This document shows positions 24,501 through 36,486 of a stretch of DNA of 64,000 nt, one piece after another. Location of the stretch: NCBI GenBank assembly GCA_017562135.1, contig QEYB01000715.1, positions 310,001 through 374,000 on the forward strand. The letters run 5' to 3'. The notes under the pieces are model-generated. The model had not been told where the DNA came from, ran no database searches, and saw only the letters and a program-made list of their open reading frames with translations. The translations under genes were made by a program, and so were the position numbers. The DNA comes from Dipylidium caninum (lineage: Eukaryota > Platyhelminthes > Cestoda > Cyclophyllidea > Dipylidiidae). The stretch's first letter is position 1; each line of letters starts with the position of its first letter.

Positions 24501-26449
24501 CATGGGAACGGTGAATATACTTCCATTAAAGGCCACTTAAGGCACGTGCATTTTTAAACGCGGACAGACGTGAACTGTTACACCTCGTGGGGAACTTTAA
24601 CAGATAACTAAGTCGATTGACGAGCGCCATGGGGCCGTTGTCGCCCACCGACCCCCGGGCATTATGCCCTCTTTGATGGCCGCCAGGAGTAAGCGACAAG
24701 GCGAAGACGAGGATGGCGAGAAGACCTGCGGGACCGGCGCTGCACCGGTGGTCTCCCTCGAGCTGGCGGAGGGCGATGAAGTCCCCTTCGGGAGGTGGGC
24801 GGGTGTTCCGCGGACCGAAATGGTGGTCTCTGCGTTGGTAGCGCAAAACTCTCGTGCGCCACTGCATCGTTGGTGGTTTTACAGGGCGCTCACTGGGAAG
24901 CAGCTTGGCCGTGGAGAGGAACTTACACCTCAAGGGTGCTTGGAGAAAGGCAATGGCTGAAAAGATGGACTCGGCGTTTGCAGTCCCAACACGGCTACAC
25001 GACGAGTCCGCCCCGTGCGGGCGGGTCCGCGGCTCGCTGCACCACCTCGTGCGCAGGTCCGAGTCGGGTGGGGCCGCGCCGACGGGACGAGTCCATCCGC
25101 AATCCATTTGCACAAACAGGCCCCGCTGGAGCTCACGCGTGAGGCGATTATAAAAATTGGTCCACCAAAAACGGGACAAGTCAAAAGCGTCCACTACAGC
25201 TGCTCCTTGTGCAAACAACATCCCCCAGTGTGGGCTTTCGACGCGCACGCGGGGCGCGGACAGTCTGTCCACCCCTAAGCGGAGCGTGGGTTAACCCGGC
25301 TGACGAGCGCTCAGCAGTGCCACGGTAAAGTGATGGACTGCAATGACGGGTCGGTTGAGATCATCGTCCTTCCGGCCCTCGGACTTACGACTTAATTGTT
25401 TCTCTCTAAGTAGCGCAGGGTAGACTTCGCCGTCTACCGCAAGTGCTCGGTATTGCGTTGGAGGGCGTATCGCCCCGCCAGGAGAAGACATTCTCGAGTT
25501 ATTTACCTCCGCAACCAAGAATGGTGGAGCAGCTGAGGGCGCTGAGGTCTCAGGTGGACGGTAATGGAACGGGTGTCGGCTGTGCGGGTGCCACCTTTTC
25601 CCCACCAGCTTCTCGCGGCGGCAACGAGCTACGTGTCGTGGAAATCTCACTTTCAGGTGAGGCGAGGGCACTGCGACACAAGCCTCCATTGGTCCAGCCA
25701 CCCTTCTCTCCTTGAAAAGGTTAAAATTCGCAATCATTTAACTAGGGCTCGTGCATCCCACTCACTGGCTGAGTTAATGGGTGCATGCGCTATCAGCTGG
25801 TGCGATCGCAGAAGCGACGGAGTTCACAGGTGCCCCCCCAGCGCAGGCGAATACTCAACAAGAGGCGATTTACGCGGAGAGAGGGCGTTAAGTGCACCCG
25901 ACGAAGTGGGGCGTGGGAACGGGCCGCGGGGGGCGCGAGGGCGGCCGGAGCAAGGCTCTCCGTCCCGTCGCGCCCCCGAACGACAGACGACTGGGAGAGA
26001 AGATGCTCCCCTTGGAGGCAGTTTGGCCTTGTGCTCAGTTGATACTGGCACGCCGAGGTCATTTATGCCCTGCCTAACAGCGGAGACGGGACGTACTCGC
26101 AGTATCTCCCCATCGCATACCGCGTCTCCTTTGTTCTCATTCATCGGTCCACCAATGACGGATGCTGCTGGGCGGCTGGTCTTCCGCCTCCGACCCGCCC
26201 TCGTCCCGGCGGACGGCGACCAGTGCCGCCGTCGCGATTGATGGCACAGTGTAAACACACGTGCATGTGTTTTCCCTCGGACCGTTGTTCCAGCGAGGCG
26301 AGTTTGCCCGATGGTGGCATGGGAGATGGTGAGGCCGTAAATGACCGTTCTGGAATCCTCAAAAAAATCAACACAACCAACAAAATCAGCCCGACGTCCC
26401 CACCACAAAGACCGCACATTAGTCATCACGGAGGCTGACTCTGTGCAGT

Positions 26450-26490
26450 CTCCTCCTCCTCCACCTCCACCTCCACCTCCACCTCCACCT
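26450..26490. repeat. CCT then CCACCT hexamer repeat
   Basis: CCT units followed by about six CCACCT units. Confidence 0.88.
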
Positions 26491-26687
26491 CTAACTCTCA
26501 ATCTTCACTCTTAAACGCCCATCATCAAATTATCACTTCACACGAGCCTACACACACGTACGTGCGCGGCTTAAAGGTCAGTGGGCCGCTGTCTACTGGG
26601 AAACGGGGGAAGTCGCAGGCATCAAATGCATTCCTCCTCCCTCCTATCCCCGTCCCTACTACCAAGCCTCTCGCCCCATGCCCCCTC

Positions 26688-26722
26688 TCGTCTCTCGTTT
26701 CTCGTTTCTCGTTTCTCGTCTC
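26688..26722. repeat. TTTCTCG heptamer repeat
   Basis: Three perfect and two partial units, followed by a CT/C-rich tract to about 26770. Confidence 0.85.
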
Positions 26723-27128
26723 TCCCCCTCCCCTCCCCTCCCCCCTCCCCCGCCACCTCCCCTCGGCCCTCGCCCCGGCCCGGCCCGGCTCGGCCCCGGT
26801 GCCGGGCTCTCTTTCAGTCAGACCAGGTGTGATTCACAGACGCCACACAGCGGCGGCTACTACCTAGTTTAAATCATATTTACAAGTTTTGGGCGCTGAC
26901 TAACATGTGAATGTTAAACCGCAAGAGGAGACGAAAGCACATTCTCCCTCCCACCCACCGAATATTTATCCCCTTAGGATTTGTGATTAATTGGCCTCGT
27001 AGAAACTTCTGTTGACGGGTAAAACGTGCGCTTGTTGCCGAGTGAAGTGGGCATCGAACAGTTGGGACGAGTGGCGGTGCCGGGGAGGCCGCCGAACGCA
27101 CACACAACTGACGGGTAAGACACGCTCG

Positions 27129-27153
27129 CACACACACACACACACACACACAC
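27129..27153. repeat. (CA)12 microsatellite
   Basis: Pure dinucleotide run. Confidence 0.92.
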
Positions 27154-27822
27154 GAGTGGGGCATTCGTTTGGTCTCTCGACACCAGCCTTTAGCGGTTCA
27201 GGGTGTTGTCCACTCGACTCCGCTGTTACGAGACCGGCTGGGAGGGCTTCATCGACCAATAAGACATTGTCCGTTTCGAAGCTTTGCAACTCCAGATACG
27301 TCCTCACCTCCGTCCGCCCTCCGTTTGTGTCGCCGAGGCAGTCGCAGCCTCTGTGACGCCGTCAGTGAGGGGCACACGCCATGCCGGACAAAGCAGCCCT
27401 GCATTCGATAGCTTGTCGTCGAACCACGCAGCAACCAGAGTGGAGGGAGCAGCCTTTGGTAGAAGGGGCGGATGGGGGCGGACGGTTGGCGGGAAGGAGG
27501 AAGGAGTAAAGTGGCTGGGCTGTCTGAAGTCTCGCAGCCCTGGACACTGCAGATGGCCGATAATCATGCGCCGGCTCTGATGGGTTTTGGCCGTGCGATG
27601 CCATCCGACGGACGGTCGACCAGTTACAGGAGTGACAATTAACTTTTGCGTTTGCTTGCCGTAGCCGGCGACGACTTTAGGACGGAGCTCAGACTGGCGA
27701 AGGGCCTGTGAGGGCCGGTGGACGCAGCTAAAGTGGGGCTTTAAAGCGGTAAAATGAGACCATCTTACATAATCCAACACTAACTCCCTGGAGGCAGAAG
27801 GCAGCCAAACGACGACCTTAAT

Positions 27823-27869
27823 AATTATTCAATTTGACATCGAGTCAATACTGCGTAATTGAATAAATT
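27823..27869. other. AT-rich inverted repeat
   Basis: Left arm AATTATTCAATT (27823-27834) and right arm AATTGAATAAATT (27857-27869) pair with one bulged base around a 22-base loop. The core ATTCAATT / AATTGAAT is perfect. It is an island in GC-rich DNA and could be paired homeodomain sites or a hairpin. Confidence 0.5.
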
Positions 27870-28740
27870 ACTGCTGCGCACCGACTGACGAGGATGGGGA
27901 GACGGGGCGGACTTAATGTCCGCCTGCGCCCACAGGGGCCGAGTGGGGCGGGTTCTGCTGGAGAGGAGGAGTGGACGGTCTGCTCCTGCCTCGGCAGTGG
28001 CTGAGGGCGCAAAGTGGCGGGGGACTTTCGCGTGGACCTACTGCGACGCCCGCTTCTTCCAGCCTGCTCCTCGCCGCGGAGGGTTGTCCGTGGACCCCGA
28101 GCCGAGTGCCAAGTGCGGCGTGTCCGTCGAAGAGGGCGCCACGCGTGCGTCGGCGCACTTCCGAAGCGCGCCGACGCGAGGGGTAGAGGAAGGCTCCAGC
28201 CCGGCACCACGCGCTGAGCGAGCGAGGCCCCACCGTCCTCGCCACCGGGCTTGTTCGCAATTTGTTAATGCATTTTAAGAATGTAACCACGAGGGAGCCT
28301 GCTCGTTTGGCTCTCCGCAGTCACCGGGACGCCGCCTCAGGCGCAGAAGCACAACCATCAAATGGCGCGATTGTCAAAGTGCTCCGATCTCGACAGGGCC
28401 ATCGGGGTGTGGTGGGGTGGTTGCGAGTTGGAAGGCGAAGGAAAGCCGGCACGTGGAGAGGCCCAGCGGCCAGAGGCCTTGCGAATGACTGTGAGAATGT
28501 TGGCCGAAGGGAGTGGGAGGAGTGGGACCGCGTGAGGATCCATTTAAACGCCAGGTGAGGAAAAAGAGCTACACTGGGGACGATGTCAAAGCGGGCAAAC
28601 GGTGGAGAGGAGAACAAGGGCTACGAGGCACGACGCAGAGTTGCCGCCTCGAGGGAGGCATGCCGCAGGTGAACCCGGCCCCGGCCGGGCTGATTCCCAT
28701 TTCGGGGGCTCAGTTGACTGCATTGCTTGAGGTCCAATTA
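27870..28740. other. GC-rich non-coding stretch
   Basis: CpG-rich, with overlapping chance frames on both strands. No feature recognised. Confidence 0.4.
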
Positions 28741-28860
28741 CCTCGCTGAATGAAAATATCACCTGTCAATTAGATAAAGACGAGGTCAAAGGTGCATAAA
28801 CTGATGAAATTAGACAAATTGCAGCTTTAATTTGACTGCCCTTCCCAGTGGAAGGGCAGG
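28741..28860. promoter_or_regulatory. Candidate enhancer with dense factor-like words
   Basis: Within about 100 bases lie an E-box CACCTG overlapping a TALE-type CTGTCA, CAATTAG, GATAAAG, AGGTCAAAGG (nuclear receptor half-site with TCF-like CAAAGG), GCATAAA and TTTAATTTG. It ends in a perfect 10-bp hairpin. The density and contrast with the GC-rich surroundings suggest a cis-regulatory element; activity is inferred. Confidence 0.4.
28836..28859. other. Perfect 10-bp hairpin with 4-base loop
   Basis: CTGCCCTTCC (28836-28845) and GGAAGGGCAG (28850-28859) are exact reverse complements around CAGT. There is no U-run on either side, so it does not look like a terminator. Confidence 0.7.
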
Positions 28861-29581
28861 AGATCCTGACATTTACTTGAATTTATAGCGCCTGTGCCAC
28901 GTGCAACTGGTTAACTCCTCGTCCATCCCCTCAGGGGCTTGTTCGGGGCGAGGTGAGGGCGCCCACCTGGTCCGCAGGTCTACTGCCCCCGCCCTCGCCC
29001 CTCCTCCCCGCCATTCTCCTCGCCCCCGCCCCCGGCAGCCCCCCTACCTCTGCCGCCAGACTCCACGATGTTACTGCCTGGTTGAATCATAGCATAGCCT
29101 GCTGGACGGATCGCGGAAACAGGGTTTTCGGAGCCCAGGGGACGCAATGCACGCGAATGCGGATCGAGGTGATCAGCTCAGCTCCAGCTCGCCTCCCCAC
29201 GCGAGGGTTCCACCTAACTCCCCTCAGACGCAAGTGTCTTCGAATGGCGCGAAGGCAGACTTCTGCCAAGGCGGAGGCAGTTTGTCCCGACCGGGGAAGG
29301 AGTGCGTTGAGACCGCGACCGCAGTGGCAGAGACGGTTGGCTGTCCAACCGCCGCAGACCGAGGAGGCACAAGTCGGAAAAAGCCAGATAGCGGCAGGGA
29401 GAGGGGATTTAAGGCAGTCCTTGTGAAATTTGACAGGCGACTGAAGTAGCCTCATTAGGCGATCCCCGTAACAAATTGGATTCTCGCCTCCTGCCTGTCG
29501 GCTGCACTTACGCCGTGTCGGGCTTCATCAGCAAATTAAAGCCATCACGGTCTGCTCGAGGAAATAATTAATGTCCAGCCC

Positions 29582-29597
29582 TATTATTATTATTATT
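29582..29597. repeat. (TAT)5 repeat
   Basis: Pure trinucleotide run inside an AT-rich island that contains TAATTAATG and TTTAATTAGG. Confidence 0.88.
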
Positions 29598-32500
29598 GCT
29601 TCCCTGAGAGGAAAGAAATTTAATTAGGAGAGAGATTTCATTTATTAAGGAGCTTAACTGACAGGCGAGAGAGAGAGGGCGAGAGAGAGGCGACAGGGAC
29701 GGACAATGCGATTAAAGGGAATTTGCTTTCGGGGGCGGAGGGCGGAGGCGCACTCGGCTCTCGCAGGGCAGCTAGTGTCTGCCCACAACCAGCGGAGCCC
29801 TGCGTTCCCCGAGGCACCGGTCGCCGGGCCTCTTTCCTCCGCACCCAGACGCCTCGTCCGTCGGTCCGGCGGGTGCGAGTCCTGCCAGGACGCTGACGGT
29901 TGGCGTGGATGAGACTCTACGCGACGCCGGCACCCGGTTGAGGGGGCTCGGCCCGTCTCGATTGACAGAGCCGTCGCGTGCAGGCGCTTGAGGAGTGGGG
30001 ATGCCTGACTCGCAGATTACCTGCATCTCCTCAACTCACGTGCTTCGTGCCGCTGTCTGTGCTCCCTGCGGCGCCGGTGGCGGCGGTGGCGGCGGGGCAG
30101 AGGCGCTCCACCTCCTCGTCCTTGGACCCTTCGTCGGGCTCCGACCGAGAGGTGGTTATTCATGCGTCAAAGAGAACGTGACTTGTGCAACATTCTGCGT
30201 CTCAGCGAACGTCAGAGCATAATTTGACGGGGACATGAGCTACTCGAAGCACCCACAAACACACACTCAGTCATGTGAAATCGGCGGACGTGGATGCTGA
30301 GACAAACAGGCTGCATTTCGTCTATGTAGCAAAAAAAAAGAAATAAGATACCCTGACCAGTGCCCTTGAGCAATCTTGTGGTTTCTGTGGCAATTTGGAC
30401 CCGCCTAATTTACGAGTTTGCAATTTCGGCCTTCTTTCAGCCCTCACACAAAAAACCACCGCCTTAAAGGCCAGTCGCAAGTGAATTTGAGACACCTCCT
30501 TCGAGGTTAGTCAGGGCCCTACGTAATGCCCGAGCTCGCAGCACGGCGCGGAGCGGCTGAACCGCTCGCGGCGACTCTCCTCGCTACGCGCGCCGCCGGA
30601 CGGACTGTGGCATCCGCAGAGCTCCGGTCTTTGCTGAACTGCGCGGAATTTAGGGGTTCTGTCGCCCTCCCAGCCCTCTTCTCTGACGCACAGCGGGCTA
30701 GGCGCACTGTGGAATGAGGAGCATTAGCCCACGGGACCGGTTTTCAGGCGAATGGACTTGGGAGTTTCGTGGGCTGGCGTTCTTCTTTGGGGCGTCATGT
30801 GCGCCCCCAAAGGTCTGCCCCCTCTTTATGCCGCTGGCTCCGGCAAAGGGCCGGTGGCGTGGATGGCGACCGTCCCGTGGTTAACCACCGCCGATGCCCG
30901 ATGGGCGTCGTCTGTCTCAACTTCTGGTTGGGAGGGCGACGCCCGAACGAGGTGGAAGAGTGAATGCGTCTCCCTGGACAACATCGCAGAGAGAGAATCT
31001 CACTCTTGGCCGACTTCGTGCGCTACCGTCTCGTCGGCGAGGAAAGGCGCTGGAACGCCACCAGTGGAGGCGGCGAGGACTGCAACGGTGTTTTTCGACT
31101 CCTAATTTTTCACTCCGCCTCCCGACTAACCCCTGGAAATGTGTCGACTCCCGGTCCCATGTGATTATCCCATCTGCCCAACTGTGTTTCGTCAAAACAT
31201 TGTCCGGGCGTGCGAAGATGTTGAAGTTGCGGGTGCTCCCAACACCTTCATTAATGAGGCTGCCACCGCAGCAATTGCCCGGTGTGCATACCGTGGCGTC
31301 GTGTGATTAATTGCACTGGTGGATGTTGGAGTAAAAGCGGTTTTGGGCAGCATTTAAATGCCTACGAGCGCCACCGCCGGTGTGTGGGCGCGTGGGGAAC
31401 ACGGACCTCCTCGGAAGTGTGCATGGCAACGCGAACCCGCTGAACACGGCGTTGTGAGATCAAAGGACCTTTTCCGGGGCCACGGGGACGCGTGCCGTTG
31501 CCATCTCCGTCACCGCCCGCCGTCCCGCCAGCCTCGCCACCTCCCGAGTGAACTTTCTATGCGCCTCTTTCATAACGGCGCTTAAATGTCAAGCGCTGCA
31601 GGCGGGTCACTTTATCGTCAGTCTGCGGAAAAAGTCAAAATAAACCGTAGGCGGGTTTGAACCACGGCTCCGCTGTCATCGACGGGGGAAACGACGTGCC
31701 GTCCACTTTTCGGGGTCACCGGAACGCTGCGCGACACTCGCTTTCGCCACCGCTGTCTCTCTGTCTCTCGCTCTCTCTGTTTGGCCGTAGGTGTTTACAC
31801 TGGCAATGAAAACAGGCTTCAGACCCCTTAACATCAGACTCTGGGACTGCAACTTTGCTACTTCATACGCGCTGAAATTCGCTTTGAGTTGCCTATGTCC
31901 GCTACGAGGTGGAGAGTGCAGGTCGGGAAAATGTTACACTCTCGATTAACGCGTGAGGCCGGCGGCGGGTCCCGGCGGACCAGCTCGGCCGGACGAAGTG
32001 GCGGCGCAACATACGGGACGGCGGTCGGCTGACGCGCGGCAGACGAAAGTTGCTTCACTCGTCGGAACGCCTCAATCCGGCAGGCAAAGAATTGTTGGTA
32101 AAACACGCCCGGGGGGCTCCGACACGTCATTGGCGTCCTTGGCGTCCTTGGCAGTAAGTCTTTTCAGCAACTTCCCTCCAACGCGGATTTCATTACGCCA
32201 AACAACTGTAACGAAAAGTGTCTGTCCGCCAAACTCCGGGGCGTTTCGCAGGCTGACTGACCCTCACAGGGGCTTGCAGAGCCTGTGACGACACCGCGCC
32301 GGCAACGGGGTCGTTGGTGCAAAGGGCAGCGGCAGATAGTCGGAGGCAGGAGATTAAGTCCGTACACGTTTAAAACGTTGGGTCAAATTGCATGACCGGG
32401 AGCGGGGAGAGAGAAGAGGAGCGGCAGCGGCGGAGCCTCGGTGCCACTCGGTGCCCCGCAGGGGCAGGACGGGGTGTCACCATTGCACCACCGTTTCAAC

Positions 32501-34365
32501 CCGAGCCATCTCTCACCCGTCGCCTCTGTTCGCTTTTGAAGAAACGATAAAATGAAACGTCCGCTGCGCAGGAACGAGGCGCTTCAAGCGAGAGGACCTG
32601 CCACCAACCCACAGTTGGCGTCACCTTCGCGGTGAACTTGATGGTGACAAGACAGTCTGCAATTTAAGTAATTATTTGCGCTTAAATAGCGGAAGGAGGA
32701 TGTTTTCAGAAGAGGGCCAAACACGACCCGACGGTGCTCTGCCAGCCTCACAGAGGATTCGTGCCAAGCCCCCTGAGGTGCAACTCTCCCCGAAAAGTGG
32801 CAGTCAACATCGGCGAGGTTGCCTTGCTCGGGACGAAGATGCAAAAGCCTGAAAAAGGCGGAAGGGTAATTCAAGATTTGTAAACTTCGTAAAGTGATAT
32901 TCGCTCGAAGTTGCGAGTCCTGCGTTCTTTTTCATTGACAACGCTTTCATGCGACTGAAACATGGGGAGAAAAAGTTGAACATGTTTAATTTTTGCGAGG
33001 AAGGAAAAGCACCTAATCGTCACCACTGCGTGTCGACGGCCACGAGGAGAGGGCGGGCGGTGGCGGTGGCCGTGGTGGCCGCGTCCCAGAGCATCGGGTC
33101 CGCGCTGATCGGAGGCCACTTCGCCCCCTTCCCCAGCCACCCACTTGCCTCCTCTCGTGTTCGCAGTCCAAACCCGTCGCCCGCCTGCTGGAGGCGCACG
33201 ACGCCACGGCGAAGGAGACACAGTGGCCGCCTCTTCCGACCTGCACATCCGCGAGGCTGGGAGCACAATATGGGAATGGATGCGCAGCAGTCGTCCGTCC
33301 TTCGCGCGGCGGCAGAAGTCCTCCATCGCACAATTTCCCTCTCATCACTGTTTGGGTGATGGCCACGATGGTGGAAAAGAGAGTTCACCGCTGCTGTTGC
33401 TGCTGCTGGTGATAGTTTTGACGGGGAGCAGTTTGCCAAGAGCACCGAAGTCGTTGGCCTCCTGCACCGCCTTAAACAGACGAGCGTTTTGGCGTTAGCA
33501 ACACACTGATGGAAGGGGTCCATAGAGTTTTCCGAGAGCTTGTCAGGAACGAGAAACAAACAAACAAACTTCACACCCAGCGCAGACCCCGTCCACCCGT
33601 CCACCCGTCCGCCCCGACGCCCCTCCATCCCCGGACTGTACCACTTTCGCACGTGTTCTCCCGCTTTTGGGTCAGCTTTCGCCCATCTCGCTCGCACATA
33701 TGGAGGACATTCAAATCATATGGTGTGTACGAGTTTGCGGGTGGGTGGACGAGCGCCCGGGCCCTGCCGTCCGGGAGCCGGGGGCGGGCCGCGAGCCGCG
33801 CGGCCGTAAGGGGCCAAATTTACGAAGGTGATAAATCAACCTGAAACCGGGCGGGGTTGAACACGTCCTCCCCACGCACCGGTGGCAGGGAAGTGGGGAG
33901 CAGGGAGAGCGGGGCCACGGTCAAAGGGCAGGGTGTCGGGGGCCCTGACAAACCGCGTCTGAGCCTGATGCCGGCCTGCCGGCAGCGCGAGCCCTCGTCG
34001 CCGGGCTGCAGACACGCGGACCGTCTGCGTGCCAGGCCCCAGCCATCCTCCGGGCGACACTCGGTCTGCGGACGCAAACGAAGGGCGGAAGCGCGCTGGC
34101 TAGCGATGGCTTCGCCCTGGTCACAAGGCTGCTCCGAGAAGGTCTGCTAGGCAGCGGGGCGAGGAGAAGACCAAACTGGGCAGTGGAACAAAACCTCATT
34201 CAAAATGTGTCAGGTAGACTTGACGTGCGCACGCGCGTGCACAAACACTCAGCTTCAGCAGAAGAAACCTCAACTACCAGTTGAATATTTAATGTTCTCT
34301 CATCAGGGCAGAGGGGAGTTCAACTTTTGCTACCCTCCGCAGAAGCGCTGTCGTCCCCGCCACTC

Positions 34366-34430
34366 ACCCGCCCGTCCCCAGCCCGTCCCCAGCCGTCCCC
34401 CGCCCGTCCTCCGGCCGTCTCCCGGCCCCC
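34366..34430. repeat. Degenerate CCCGTCCCCAG minisatellite
   Basis: About five imperfect 10-11 base units, C-rich on the plus strand. Confidence 0.75.
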
Positions 34431-36453
34431 GCGCGCTTGTCTGCTCCTCGCCTCGTGGGCGGGTGGTGGGACGGGCTTGCAAATTCAACATTTGACACTT
34501 TGATGTCGCGAGAGACGGGGCGAGGGGGCTGGAGAAGCGTCGGTGGTGGTCAGGAGAGGCGGGAGGGGGCGGCGGACCCCAGTGGTGACTAAGCCTTCGC
34601 TCCTCCCGATGCCGCTCCCGCGGCTCATCTCCTCCCCACACAGCCGACCGCATCGTGGGCCACCTTTTTTGGAGCGGGGGCATTTGCATGTCCGACGTAG
34701 CGTGAGGAGGCCGGGGGCGAGACAGGCAAAGCCGTCTTCATCGGCAGTCAATATCACCCCCAACAGCGAGGTCAAGCGGCACAAGAATGAGAAGTTCAAT
34801 GCTGGTAACATCCTGACCAGGAGTGCCGTCAGCTACACTTTAATAGGGAAGTGGCGCACGGCGACGGGCGCCTTTTCTCAGAATCGTCAAGAAGGGGCAG
34901 CCTCGTTTCTCAACGTCGTCGAGAGGGACCGGGGAGAGTCCAGTCCACGAGGCAGGCACAACAAGTCGCCTCAAATCCGCGCATGCAGTTTCACCTTCCC
35001 GGAGGTAGCCAACTCGCCGCGCAAAACCGACGTGATGCAATGGAAGATGCGAGAGCGAAGAAGAGGTAAAATCTGCTCCTTAAAGGCTGCCGTTGCGTTG
35101 CGTGTTGGCCGATTTGCCTCTCCTCCGCCTGTCGCTGGTGGAAGGAGGATCGGCGTCCCACCGTCCCCCGTGAAAACAGTGACGGCGTTCCAAACGCCAG
35201 TGGGAAAATTTCGCGCTCATCTGGTCCTTCTTGGCAAGGTGAATTGTTCGGGAGGGCTGCGGCGATATACTCAGAGGAAAACCGGGAAACACTCGTTCAT
35301 GCTAAGTTTTTTGCAAAAACTTCTGCGAAGTCGGGTGCCGAAGGAAAAAGCGCACTCAGAGGCCGTTCACAACTTTTTAGGTTTCCTCGTTTGCATTCCT
35401 TTCTCCTTCTTCCCTCCACTCACCGACTCCTTGTGTCGGTGGTTTGCACAAAGCGTTTTCTCACGAGGTCGGAGGTGGGCGGCAGCGCCGTCGCCAGGTT
35501 GCACCGCCGGGGTTGGGCACCTCGCGGAGGCGCTCCAAAAAGGGCTTCGGGCACCGCGAGGGCGACAAAAAGCCTCAGCGGCCAAACTCCTGCCAAGGGA
35601 AAGGTCCCCGATTTTTTGCCTCCTCTTTGGAGTTAAGCACCACACACGGAGGATGATAAACAGGCACCATGTGGTGCCAAGTTATGTTTAGCGTAGAAAT
35701 AAAACTCGCCTAGTGGATGCGAACTCAGTTGTAGAGGAAAGGAGTCGGGGCGCCCCCGCCGTCGGGACTGGGCGCCTCGCGGATCAGCGCGTCGTGTTGA
35801 CGAACGCCGCCAACAGATCGGACGTCCCGCCCGACGGGGCGCTCTCGGCGGGGGCGAGTGCGTGTGGCGGCTCTGCGGAGTCTCACCACACCGAATACCA
35901 CCGCACTTGGCATCGTTACAATCCGACAGGCAAGTACATTTTCCAGCAGATATGCGCGTCGCGGCGACCCAGTCCTTCCAGAAGAGGCCTGCGGCTCAAA
36001 ACACCCTCGTCCGTGGTAATGTATGCGGCCACTCGTTGTGCTTCGGCCATTCGGTGCGCGTCTCCCGCGAGTCCGTCACCGCGCCGCCGCCGCCGTCGTC
36101 TCTGAGGGGGCCACCCGCGGCAGAGGCGACTTGGCTGCTGGCGGCGGCAGACCCCCATGCCCACATCCTCCGTGCCAATCGCAGATTTAAGGCATCTTCC
36201 CCCAAGAATTGCTAATTAGATTTCTTAGCTCAACATTTAGCCAGGCTGCTATATTTTCTCTAACGGAATTTTGTTTGCTTCATTCAGGTTTCATTTCGCC
36301 TCACCTTATTGGCGGGCGGAGCTGGGGAGGCGCGGCTGGGAAAAGGGAATAATCTAATAAGTTTATTACTTTACAGAAGAGGGAGCGGAAAAGAGTGCGA
36401 GGGCGAGAGAAGGCGAGAAATAAAAAGTCGCAGGTTGCAAAAAGGCTGATAAT

Positions 36454-36486
36454 GAGGCGGAGGAGGCGGAGGAGGAGGAGGGGGGG
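36454..36486. repeat. GGCGGA/GGA repeat
   Basis: Purine-rich units ending in a G run. Confidence 0.85.

Larger units (their letters stand above)
18321..27800. other. Non-coding block
   Basis: No convincing coding exon, although GC-rich DNA leaves several long chance frames. It holds GCC (19608-19648), GGA (21472-21503), CA (21571-21593 and 27129-27153), ACCTCC (26450-26490) and TTTCTCG (26688-26722) repeats, C-rich tracts near 26720-26770, and small AT-rich islands near 20375-20530 and 21820-21850. Confidence 0.5.

Noticed and set aside
24538..24546. TAAGGCACG, matching the 5' end of miR-124
   Set aside because: The match stops after nine bases and the upstream sequence cannot form the opposing arm of a precursor.
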